Of a stretch of DNA of 15,806 bases, positions 8,222-15,455 are shown piece by piece. The stretch comes from CAVQMC01 sp963713505 (GTDB lineage: Bacteria > Bacteroidota > Ignavibacteria > Ignavibacteriales > Ignavibacteriaceae), in NCBI GenBank assembly GCA_963713505.1, contig CAVQMC010000026.1:1-15806 (forward strand), written 5' to 3'. Within the stretch, counting starts at the first letter, position 1; each line of letters begins with the position of its first letter. The notes under the pieces were generated by a model. That model was not told where the DNA came from. It was given only the letters and a program-made list of their open reading frames with translations, and made no database searches. The translations under genes and the position numbers were made by a program.

Positions 8222-10429
8222 ATGGTTAAGCATAAATATAATAAACCTTACTACGAAATTAAATTTTCAAATTTAGATAAAGAAGGAATTCATGTTTTAT
8301 CCTTTGAAGGAGAAGAAAAACTTTCCGGATTATATGAATATAAAATTGATTTAATTTCTGATGATCCTGAGTTGGATTCTTCAAAAGTTTTAAATAAACC
8401 CGTGACTTTTATTTTAAATAGAGGAGATGAAGATCCTATAAATATACATGGAATAGTCTCCAAGTTTGAGCAATATGGTAAAACTACGGATTACGTGTTT
8501 TATCGAATTGAATTAGTTCCAAAAGTATGGCGATTAAATCTTGTCTTTCAAAATGAAGTTTATCAGAATATGGATATTATAGATGTAATCGACAAAGTCA
8601 TGAAAGACGGAGGGTATAAGAGCAGTGACTATAAAATTGATCTTAAAAATAGTTATCCAGTTATGGAATATATAGTACAGTATAGAGAAACCAGTATGAA
8701 TTTTTTAAATAGACGTTTAGAAAATTATGGAATTTTCTATTTTTTCGATCACAGCGGAGATGAGGAAGTTGTTGTTTTTACAGATGTAAATAACAAACTG
8801 CCCCAAATCAAAGCGGATGATCCGATTGCTTATAATCAAAATAGAGATCCTTTGAGCGAAAAAGATTCTATTACAGAAATTACTTGTCGTGAAAAAGTAG
8901 TTACGGGTATGGTGCAATTGAAAGATTATAATTATATGACTCCGGAAAAACAACTGATGGCACAAAGTCAAATTGACAGCGAACAACCGGGATTATATTA
9001 TGATTATGGAAGCAATTTTAGTGATGAAAAAGAAGGTGAATTCCTAGCAAAAGTTAGAAACCAAGAATTTTTATGCGATAAAAAAATTTTTTATGGTAAA
9101 AGTGATTGTAGATTATTTAAAACTGGTTATCGATTTAAAGTTGATAAACATTATAGAAAAGATTGGAATTCAGAATATATCTTAACGAAATTAAAATCTA
9201 AAGGAACACAGGAAAATTTATTTGCTTTTCTTCCCAGTCCGAATAAAATAATTCCGACATATCAAAATGAATTTGAAGCAATTCCTTTTGAAATTGATTT
9301 CAGACCAAAACGTGAAGCAGCTATTCCCAAAATAAACGGAATAATGAGTGCAAAGCTAGAATCAAGTTCAAATGATGACTATGCCTATATTGATAACCAC
9401 GGAAGATATAAATTTAAAGCTCTTTTCGATTTAAGTGATAAAACCGATGGTGAAGCTTCACTTCCGATCAGACTTTCCCAGGGTTATACAGGCCCTGGAT
9501 ACGGCATTCATTTCCCGAATCATGCAGGAACAGAGGTAATTTGGGCATGTGTTGATGGCAATGTTGACAAACCGGTTGGATTGGGAACTATACCAAATCC
9601 CTCTAATGCTAGTCCGGTTAATTCTAAGAATCATACACAAAGCATGATAAGAACTGCCGGCGGTAATGAAATAAAAATTGAAGATGAATCTAAGTCACAT
9701 CTTATTAAACTTTCAACTCCACATAAAAATACTACCATTCGTATAGGTGCTTCTAAATCTTCCGGTAAACCGGGAATTGAAATGAAAACAGATGGACATG
9801 AATATACTAAAGTCGGCGGCCATAGAATTCATTATAATAAGGGTAATATGGAAGTAACGATTGATGGACATCAATATACAGTTGTTGATGGTAATGTTAC
9901 ATATGAATTCCATTCAAACTCCCATAAAGTTGTTAAGGGGAACCAAACAGAAGAAATACGTGGAAATAAAACATCAAAAACTATTGGAAATACTACCGAA
10001 GAATTTTACGGTACGAAAAACAGTACTTCCATAGCTGCGGTCATTGAAAAAAATCTCAGTGCTAAAACATCGTGGACAGCAGGCGTTGAACACAGTACTT
10101 TTGTCGGAGCAAAAATTGATTTTACATTAAGCAAGCATGTTGAAAAAAATTTAGCGGAAGTTTTGTATAAAGAACAAAAAAGACTTGTTAAAATAACAAG
10201 CGAACATAAAGAAGATGTGGGATCCTATCAGTTAAATGCAACGACTGATGTAAAAATCGAAGGTGGTACAACTGTTGAAATTGAAAGATCAGGTAATAAA
10301 ATCACTATTTCCGGTGGAAATATTACAATAAAAGCACCAAAAATAAAGTTAGATGGTGATGTGGATATTACGGGAAAGCTTAATGGCGGTGACATGATGA
10401 AAAATCCAAATATTACATCTCAATCTTAG
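8222..10429 (+). CDS. vgrG: T6SS spike protein VgrG (TssI)
   Basis: VgrG trimers cap the Hcp tube, carry effectors and bear a PAAR-type tip. The 735-residue protein has the standard order: a gp27-like base (about residues 1-350), a gp5-like OB domain (about 365-465, with GRYKFKALFDL and HAGTEVIWACVDGNVDKP), and the conserved GNEIKIED segment from about 481. After this comes a long beta-needle of short repeats full of Gly, Asn, Thr and Lys (for example GNQTEEIRGNKTSKTIGNTT). It ends with a short TGKLNGGDMMKNPN tail. I see no catalytic extension, so this is probably a structural VgrG serving the downstream DUF2169/DUF3540/DUF4150 module. The gene is intact. Confidence 0.95.
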   Translation: MVKHKYNKPYYEIKFSNLDKEGIHVLSFEGEEKLSGLYEYKIDLISDDPELDSSKVLNKPVTFILNRGDEDPINIHGIVSKFEQYGKTTDYVFYRIELVPKVWRLNLVFQNEVYQNMDIIDVIDKVMKDGGYKSSDYKIDLKNSYPVMEYIVQYRETSMNFLNRRLENYGIFYFFDHSGDEEVVVFTDVNNKLPQIKADDPIAYNQNRDPLSEKDSITEITCREKVVTGMVQLKDYNYMTPEKQLMAQSQIDSEQPGLYYDYGSNFSDEKEGEFLAKVRNQEFLCDKKIFYGKSDCRLFKTGYRFKVDKHYRKDWNSEYILTKLKSKGTQENLFAFLPSPNKIIPTYQNEFEAIPFEIDFRPKREAAIPKINGIMSAKLESSSNDDYAYIDNHGRYKFKALFDLSDKTDGEASLPIRLSQGYTGPGYGIHFPNHAGTEVIWACVDGNVDKPVGLGTIPNPSNASPVNSKNHTQSMIRTAGGNEIKIEDESKSHLIKLSTPHKNTTIRIGASKSSGKPGIEMKTDGHEYTKVGGHRIHYNKGNMEVTIDGHQYTVVDGNVTYEFHSNSHKVVKGNQTEEIRGNKTSKTIGNTTEEFYGTKNSTSIAAVIEKNLSAKTSWTAGVEHSTFVGAKIDFTLSKHVEKNLAEVLYKEQKRLVKITSEHKEDVGSYQLNATTDVKIEGGTTVEIERSGNKITISGGNITIKAPKIKLDGDVDITGKLNGGDMMKNPNITSQS

Positions 10430-10467
10430 CTAATACCTAACAATAATTTCTCTAATACAAATTAGCA

Positions 10468-10788
10468 ATGGATCTTTATAACAGTACACCTTTTCAAGTT
10501 GCATGGATAAATGGGAGATATTTTTTCCCGGGCCATTCTTTAACAATAATAGCGAAAGCTACTTTTTCATTATTTCCTAGTGAAGCACTGCAAATAGATG
10601 AAGAGCAAATATATCCTACAGGTGATGAATTTTATCCTGAAGATAAAGAAATGATTGGTGGTCCTAAGTATCCCTCTGATTTTGCATATTTTAAACCTAA
10701 AACTGATTTATTATTAGTTGGGAAATGTTATTCGCCTGGAAATAAAAAAATAAGCTCAATCAATGTAAAGTTCCAGGCCGGTTCCTAA
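10468..10788 (+). CDS. DUF2169 protein, N-terminal part of a frameshifted gene (10468-12685)
   Basis: DUF2169 proteins occur in T6SS clusters, usually beside VgrG and PAAR-like genes, and at least some act as adaptors or chaperones that load effectors on the spike. This first segment (106 residues) has the family's start: FQVAWINGRYFFPG, then GDEFYPEDKE, YPSDFAYFKPKTDLLLVGKCYSPG. It ends VKFQAGS at TAA 10786-10788. The expected next element, a KxLxxxGxR motif, is present one frame over immediately afterwards (KTLNISGNRFW). The spacing of the family motif is kept if one base is skipped around the stop. No ribosome site is obvious before the ATG; the gap from vgrG is 38 bases. Confidence 0.85.
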   Translation: MDLYNSTPFQVAWINGRYFFPGHSLTIIAKATFSLFPSEALQIDEEQIYPTGDEFYPEDKEMIGGPKYPSDFAYFKPKTDLLLVGKCYSPGNKKISSINVKFQAGS

Positions 10789-12685
10789 AAATAAAACTCT
10801 AAATATATCTGGCAACAGATTTTGGGCCGGAGGCACTTTTTCTACAACAGCTACAAATCCTGAAGCATTTACGGAGATGGAATTACGGTATGATAACAGT
10901 TTCGGCGGAGAAGGATTTAAAAAAAATCCGGTTGGAAAAGGATTAACTAAAGTTGAAATTAAAACAGGTGACAATTTAGTCGCCTTACCTAATATTTTAC
11001 ACTTTGGAGAAAAAATAACTTCTCAAAGTACAAAATTAGAACCAGCCGGTTTTGGTCCTTATAATCTAATGTGGCCGCAGCGTTATTCAAAAATCGGTAC
11101 TTACAAAGGTAATTATTTAAAGGAAAGATGGCCGTGGTTTGCTAAAGATTTTGACTGGGGATTTTTTAATTCCGCTCCTTATGATATGCAAGTATCCGGC
11201 TATTTAAAAGGAAATGAAAATTTATATTTTGAAAACCTGCATCCTGTTCACTCAAATTATCATTCAAAACTTCCGGGTATAAGGATAAGATGTTTTAAAG
11301 ATGAGAATGTTGAAAAAAAATCCGTTACATCACACGAAAAAGTAAAAAAATTTGAAGAAATTAAAATGAATTTGGATACCTTATGGGTTGATATGGAAAA
11401 TGAAAAACTGATTTTGGTTTGGCGCGGAGTGACCGAAATCCAATCCGAAGAATATGAAGAGATTGATAATATTTATTTAGTATCTGAAAAATTAGCAGAT
11501 GAACCAAATACGACTGATTTCTATAAACTAGAACTTGAAAAAATGTTAAAGGAAAAAGATAAAGATGAGTTTGAAGAAATTGAAACGGAAAAGCAAGAAG
11601 AAAAAACTGAAGCAGATAAAGAAGTAGCACTAGCGGAAGAACAAATGAGAGCATCTTTAGTTGAAGCAGGTATTGATCCCGATACTCCGCCTGAAAAATC
11701 CGAAGAAGATAAAAATAAAGAAGCAGAATTATTAAAAGAAATGGGAATTGAAGAAGATGCAAATGTAATTCCGTTAACAAGAGAAATTATTGTTAAGCGT
11801 GCTGAAAATAAAGAAAGTTTTGACGGAGAAGATTTACGCAATATTGATTTATCAAATTTAGATTTACAAGGTTTAAGCTTTAAAGAAACTATCTTAAATG
11901 GTGTCAACTTAAAAAATTCTAATTTATCCAATTCTGATTTTACTGGAGCAAATTTAATCGAGGCTGATTTGTCTGCTTCAAAATTAAATAATGCAGTTTT
12001 GATTAACACTGATTTAACAAAAGCCTTCTTAAATAACTCAGATTTATCCGGTTCCATACTGGAAGAAAGTATTTTTGAAAATGCATCACTTATTAACTGC
12101 AATTTAAGTTTTGTTAATGGAAAGAATTCATTTTTCGGAGGAGCTGATTTAACCGGTTCTGTTTTAATAAAAAGTGAATTTCAAAAAGCTGATTTTTCTA
12201 ATTCGACTTTAAATAAAACTAATTTCAGCCAATCAATTTTAAGCGAAGCTGCTTTTGAAAATGTTGTTGGGATTGAATCCGATTTTACAAAAGCAGATTT
12301 AACCAAATTAAAAGCTGCCGGCAGCAAATTAAAAAAATCAATATTTAAAGAAGTAATTGCTCCTGATATTAATTTAAGTTCGGCTGATCTTTCAGAAACA
12401 GACTTTTCTTACAGTAAAATGGAAGCCGGATTATTTACTTCTTCTCTAATGGAGAATGCAAATCTATTTGCTGCAGATATGAAGTTTGCAAGATTGAATA
12501 AAACAAATCTTACATCAGCTAAATTAATAAAAATGAATTTATTTCAGGGTACTATGGAAAAAGCTAATCTTAATAAAACTGACTGCAGCGGATCGAATTT
12601 TTACGGTGTTGAATTTCTTGATACAATTGTAAAAGATACCAAATTTCAATTCACAAATTTAAAAATGACTAAATTATCCAAGTAA
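10787..12685 (+). CDS. DUF2169 C-terminal part fused to a pentapeptide-repeat domain
   Basis: The frame resumes at about 10787 (first in-frame ATG 10877) and runs 632 residues. Order: the rest of DUF2169, including KTLNISGNRFW, ELRYDNSFGGEG and the HPVHSNYHSKLPG region; then a highly acidic, Glu/Lys-rich linker encoded at about 11440-11770, probably helical or disordered; then a pentapeptide-repeat right-handed beta-helix from about 11818 to the end, with units such as NIDLSNLDLQG and ANLIEADLS. Joined with the first part, the gene encodes about 738 residues. DUF2169-pentapeptide fusions are known in T6SS clusters. The helix may be a scaffold for partner or cargo binding (inference). The stop is two bases before the next gene's ATG, so the two are translationally coupled. 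Confidence 0.88.
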   Translation, partial: KNKTLNISGNRFWAGGTFSTTATNPEAFTEMELRYDNSFGGEGFKKNPVGKGLTKVEIKTGDNLVALPNILHFGEKITSQSTKLEPAGFGPYNLMWPQRYSKIGTYKGNYLKERWPWFAKDFDWGFFNSAPYDMQVSGYLKGNENLYFENLHPVHSNYHSKLPGIRIRCFKDENVEKKSVTSHEKVKKFEEIKMNLDTLWVDMENEKLILVWRGVTEIQSEEYEEIDNIYLVSEKLADEPNTTDFYKLELEKMLKEKDKDEFEEIETEKQEEKTEADKEVALAEEQMRASLVEAGIDPDTPPEKSEEDKNKEAELLKEMGIEEDANVIPLTREIIVKRAENKESFDGEDLRNIDLSNLDLQGLSFKETILNGVNLKNSNLSNSDFTGANLIEADLSASKLNNAVLINTDLTKAFLNNSDLSGSILEESIFENASLINCNLSFVNGKNSFFGGADLTGSVLIKSEFQKADFSNSTLNKTNFSQSILSEAAFENVVGIESDFTKADLTKLKAAGSKLKKSIFKEVIAPDINLSSADLSETDFSYSKMEAGLFTSSLMENANLFAADMKFARLNKTNLTSAKLIKMNLFQGTMEKANLNKTDCSGSNFYGVEFLDTIVKDTKFQFTNLKMTKLSK

Positions 12686-12687
12686 TT

Positions 12688-13122
12688 ATGCCAGGTTTTT
12701 ATACTCCGGAAGAAATTTTTAAAATGGTTCAAAATAGTGGAAAAATTGAGAACACTATTTTATCGGAAATTGATTTAAAAGGAAGTGATTTCATTGGAAT
12801 AAATTTCGAAGGAGTTACCTTTGATAAAATTGATTTAAGTAACTGCAATTTTAGTAATTCTGTTTTTATTAACTGCGTATTTAATGATGTAAATATTGAA
12901 AATTGTAAATTTATTAAATCAAATTTAGATACCGCAATAATCATCAATTCGAATTGTAATAATGTAGATTTCTCCGAAGCAAATCTTTTGGGTACAATGT
13001 TTTTTATAGAAAAAGTGCCTGAAAATAATCCGGATAAAGTAGATGTAAAACTTGAAGATATGCAGTTAACTAATTATGATTTGAAAATGTTTAATGGAAA
13101 TGGGAATTGCAGGATTCACTAG
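12688..13122 (+). CDS. Second pentapeptide-repeat protein, segment 1 of a gene spanning 12688-14503
   Basis: The ATG lies two bases after the stop of the DUF2169 fusion. The segment starts with a short non-repeat head (MPGFYTPEEIFKMVQNSG) and then enters pentapeptide repeats with an Asn/Cys-rich column (SNCNFSNSVFINCVF). Near the end is a non-repeat insert of about 30 residues (encoded at about 13005-13110). The frame ends at TAG 13120-13122. Repeats continue in another frame at once, so the stop is unlikely to be the true gene end. The join is -1 (one missing base between 13095 and 13122) or two successive +1 steps. Pentapeptide proteins beside DUF2169 are a recurrent T6SS pattern; the biochemical role is unknown. 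Confidence 0.8.
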   Translation: MPGFYTPEEIFKMVQNSGKIENTILSEIDLKGSDFIGINFEGVTFDKIDLSNCNFSNSVFINCVFNDVNIENCKFIKSNLDTAIIINSNCNNVDFSEANLLGTMFFIEKVPENNPDKVDVKLEDMQLTNYDLKMFNGNGNCRIH

Positions 13123-13616
13123 CAAAAATAATTACTTTAAATAATTCAAATTTTTCAAATGCAATACTTAAAGACACCAGTTTTGAAAATGTTCAACTTG
13201 ATAATGCAATATTTAAAAAAACAAAAATAGAAAATTCCATTTTTACAGATTGCACGATGTCTAATTCAAATTTTGAAAGTTCAGATATAATTTCTACTAC
13301 ATTTTTAAAATCAGACCTTTCTTTGGCTTTATTTAATGAATGCAAAATCGAACAATCAGAATTTTCAAAATTAATTATCAGAGATCAAATTGATTTTAGC
13401 GTATCAAAATTTAAGGAAATTAAATTTAATGAAATTGATTTTACTGATATAAAATTACCGAAAGATTTATCTAATTGTGAATTTACAAATTGCTATTTGA
13501 AAGGGAAGTTATTTTCAGAATCCAATTTGCAAAGTACTTTGATAGTTGATTCAAACCTCGAAGAAACTCAATTTGAAAAATCGGACTTAAAAGAAATTCA
13601 AATAATTAAATTGTAA
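13107..13616 (+). CDS. Second pentapeptide-repeat protein, segment 2
   Basis: This segment continues the beta-helix: TLNNS NFSNA ILKDT SFENV and so on, with Phe/Leu/Ile in each central position and Ser, Asn, Ala or Cys two places before it. There is no ribosome site before the TTG at 13107, so this is best read as a continuation of segment 1. It ends at TAA 13614-13616 after IQIIKL. The repeat register carries on without loss into the +1 frame when a single base is dropped (KEIQIIK-x-KVKEINF). The open window for the join is 13606-13616, because the +1 frame has a stop at 13603-13605. Confidence 0.78.
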   Translation: MQDSLAKIITLNNSNFSNAILKDTSFENVQLDNAIFKKTKIENSIFTDCTMSNSNFESSDIISTTFLKSDLSLALFNECKIEQSEFSKLIIRDQIDFSVSKFKEIKFNEIDFTDIKLPKDLSNCEFTNCYLKGKLFSESNLQSTLIVDSNLEETQFEKSDLKEIQIIKL

Positions 13617-13617
13617 A

Positions 13618-13761
13618 GTGAAAGAAATAAATTTTACTCGGATTGATTTGATCGAAACTGATTTTGCTAATTCAGACTTACAAAAGTCAAAATTTGTTGA
13701 ATGCAATCTTACAAATGCGGATTTTTCGAATGCAAATTTAAAAGAAACTGATTTTAGCTAG
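13618..13761 (+). CDS. Second pentapeptide-repeat protein, segment 3 (47 residues)
   Basis: This is a short frame of unbroken pentapeptides (NFTRI DLIET DFANS DLQKS KFVEC NLTNA DFSNA NLKET DFS). It could start at the GTG 13618, one base after the previous stop, but it has no ribosome site and makes structural sense only as part of the longer helix. It ends at TAG 13759-13761. The next frame continues in perfect register as DFS-RA-ILKDT when one base is skipped in AGCT before AGA. Confidence 0.75.
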   Translation: MKEINFTRIDLIETDFANSDLQKSKFVECNLTNADFSNANLKETDFS

Positions 13762-14503
13762 AGCAATTCTCAAAGATACAATATTTGTGAATGCTGATAT
13801 TTCGAATTCAGATTTTACTGAAGCATCGCTCGATTTTGCACAATTAAATGGGTGTATTCTGGAAGGAATAAAATTTATTAACTCCAAAATAAATAATACT
13901 GACTTTCAGGGAATTGATATGACTAAAACAATTATCGATAATACAAAATTTATTTTGTGCAATATGAAGAAAGTTAACTTATCCGGTATGGATTTAACAG
14001 GATGTGATTTTACCGATTCCGATTTAGCAGAAAGTAATATTGAGAATACTAATTTAACAAATACAAACTTTACACAAGTAAATTTTCAAAAAACTAAATT
14101 GACATCAAGCATAATTAAAAATGCAGTTTGCAATACGGCAGACTTTTCTGAAGCTGTACTTGATAATACCGATTTAACCGGATCTGATTTAACATGTGCA
14201 AGATTTACTAAAGCTTCTTTAAAAAAAACTAAGTTCAATAATACAATTATGGAAAGGGGAGAGTTTAACGAAGCTGACTGTACTGAAGCTTCGTTCTTAA
14301 ATTCCAATATTCGTTTTTCGGATTTTTCTAATGCAAAACTTATTAAAGCAAATTTTTCAAATGCAGATCTAACTCAATCCATTTTGCATATGATCGTTGA
14401 TTCTGGCACGAACTGGCATAATGCAAATAAAAAAAGGGTCGATAAAACAGATAAAGATCTTGCCCAAGCTGAAAATTTTCAAACGCCAAAACCTCAAGCA
14501 TAA
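13760..14503 (+). CDS. Second pentapeptide-repeat protein, segment 4 and C-terminus
   Basis: This is the last stretch, about 247 residues (first canonical start in frame GTG 13787). It is almost wholly pentapeptides, including near-consensus units such as MDLTGCDFTDSDLAES and TDLTGSDLTCARF. It closes with a non-repeat tail (GTNWHNANKKRVDKTDKDLAQAENF) of mixed charge that probably caps the helix. The true stop is TAA 14501-14503. The four segments together would give a protein of about 600 residues. The intact repeats across every join show that the coding sequence itself is conserved despite the breaks. The DUF3540 gene begins 35 bases later. Confidence 0.82.
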   Translation, partial: RAILKDTIFVNADISNSDFTEASLDFAQLNGCILEGIKFINSKINNTDFQGIDMTKTIIDNTKFILCNMKKVNLSGMDLTGCDFTDSDLAESNIENTNLTNTNFTQVNFQKTKLTSSIIKNAVCNTADFSEAVLDNTDLTGSDLTCARFTKASLKKTKFNNTIMERGEFNEADCTEASFLNSNIRFSDFSNAKLIKANFSNADLTQSILHMIVDSGTNWHNANKKRVDKTDKDLAQAENFQTPKPQA

Positions 14504-14538
14504 TCAAAATACTAATACATTTAAATGAGAGTTTAAAA

Positions 14539-15402
14539 ATGGAAAGTTTATTTCAAGAACCTAATTTTTTACAGATATCCAAATACTTCGGACCGGCGGA
14601 TGTTCTATCTTATGATGAAGAAGAAAAAACTGCTGCAATAAAAATTAAAGCATCTGGAGAAGAATATAATACATTAGGTAAACTTGCAATTCCAAATTGT
14701 TGTATTCTTTTAAAAGGTGATATTGTTTTAGCCGCCGGAAATGATATAAATAATTTATTTATAATTGGAATTGTAGAACGAATTAAAAATGAAGAAACAG
14801 CAATTGAAAATATTACATTAAGTGACAAACCTGCACAAATATTTTCATCAAGAGGAGAGTTACTTTTTAAGCATGATCCAAAAACAAGAAATAGTTCGAT
14901 AAATGTAGAGTCCGGCAATCTTGAATTTATATCGCAAAACGGCGATATAAACTTTGTTTCCGGGAAGAATATTAATTTTAAAAGTAGTCAGTCAGTGATC
15001 GTAGAAAGCCTTAAAGGAATCAGGTTATCAATAGTAAATATAATTGGTAAATCTCTTTCCAATATTTCTTTTAATCCCAAAAAAATTAATATGGAAAGTT
15101 CTGAATTAGAATTCACTTCAAAACTTTCTAATATAAAAAGTGAAGAGATGAACTATATCGGTAAACGGTTTTCAGGAACTTTAAAACAAAGTAAAATTAT
15201 TGTTGGTAAACTAGAAACTATTGCTAATGATATATTTTGCAAGACAAAAAATATGTTCAATACTATAGAAGAGACCTCGCAAATTAGAGCAAACCGGATG
15301 AGAACTTTTATAAAAGATACTTTACATATTAAAGCTAAGAATTCTTATTTAAAGTCTGAAAAAGACTTTAAAATTAATGGTGATAAAATTCATCTCGGTT
15401 AA
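14539..15402 (+). CDS. DUF3540 protein, spike-associated with needle-like C-terminus
   Basis: DUF3540 proteins are found in T6SS clusters next to DUF2169, pentapeptide and DUF4150 genes, the same order as here; their exact role is not established. The 287-residue protein has an N-terminal beta-rich part (about 15-95, PADVLSYDEEEKTAAIKIK through FIIGIVERI) that resembles a small OB fold, then ISSRG-like spacing and a long series of short beta repeats (SGNLEFISQNGDINFVSGKNINF). The repeat part looks like the VgrG or phage needle. It ends with NGDKIHLG. No signal peptide or membrane segment is visible. A weak GAGAG-type site may precede the ATG. I infer an adaptor or extension between VgrG and the DUF4150 tip. 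Confidence 0.82.
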   Translation: MESLFQEPNFLQISKYFGPADVLSYDEEEKTAAIKIKASGEEYNTLGKLAIPNCCILLKGDIVLAAGNDINNLFIIGIVERIKNEETAIENITLSDKPAQIFSSRGELLFKHDPKTRNSSINVESGNLEFISQNGDINFVSGKNINFKSSQSVIVESLKGIRLSIVNIIGKSLSNISFNPKKINMESSELEFTSKLSNIKSEEMNYIGKRFSGTLKQSKIIVGKLETIANDIFCKTKNMFNTIEETSQIRANRMRTFIKDTLHIKAKNSYLKSEKDFKINGDKIHLG

Positions 15403-15440
15403 AGTATTTATGTTATTTAATAAATGAAATTAAATTAAAA

Positions 15441-15446
15441 AAGGAG
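15441..15446 (+). promoter_or_regulatory. Ribosome binding site of the DUF4150 gene
   Basis: AAGGAG lies nine bases before the ATG at 15456, in an A-rich leader. It supports the start. Confidence 0.7.
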
Positions 15447-15455
15447 AATAATTTT

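Noticed and set aside
9660..10429. VgrG C-terminal effector domain
   Set aside because: The region consists of short beta-needle repeats rich in Gly, Asn, Thr and Lys, with no catalytic-looking motif; the protein length is typical of a structural VgrG.
11361..12102. Long reverse-strand open frames (139 and 193 codons) opposite the DUF2169-pentapeptide linker and repeats
   Set aside because: They are Ser/Leu/Phe-rich mirrors of the acidic linker and of periodic pentapeptide codons, have no ribosome site or family features, and the + strand protein is clearly real.
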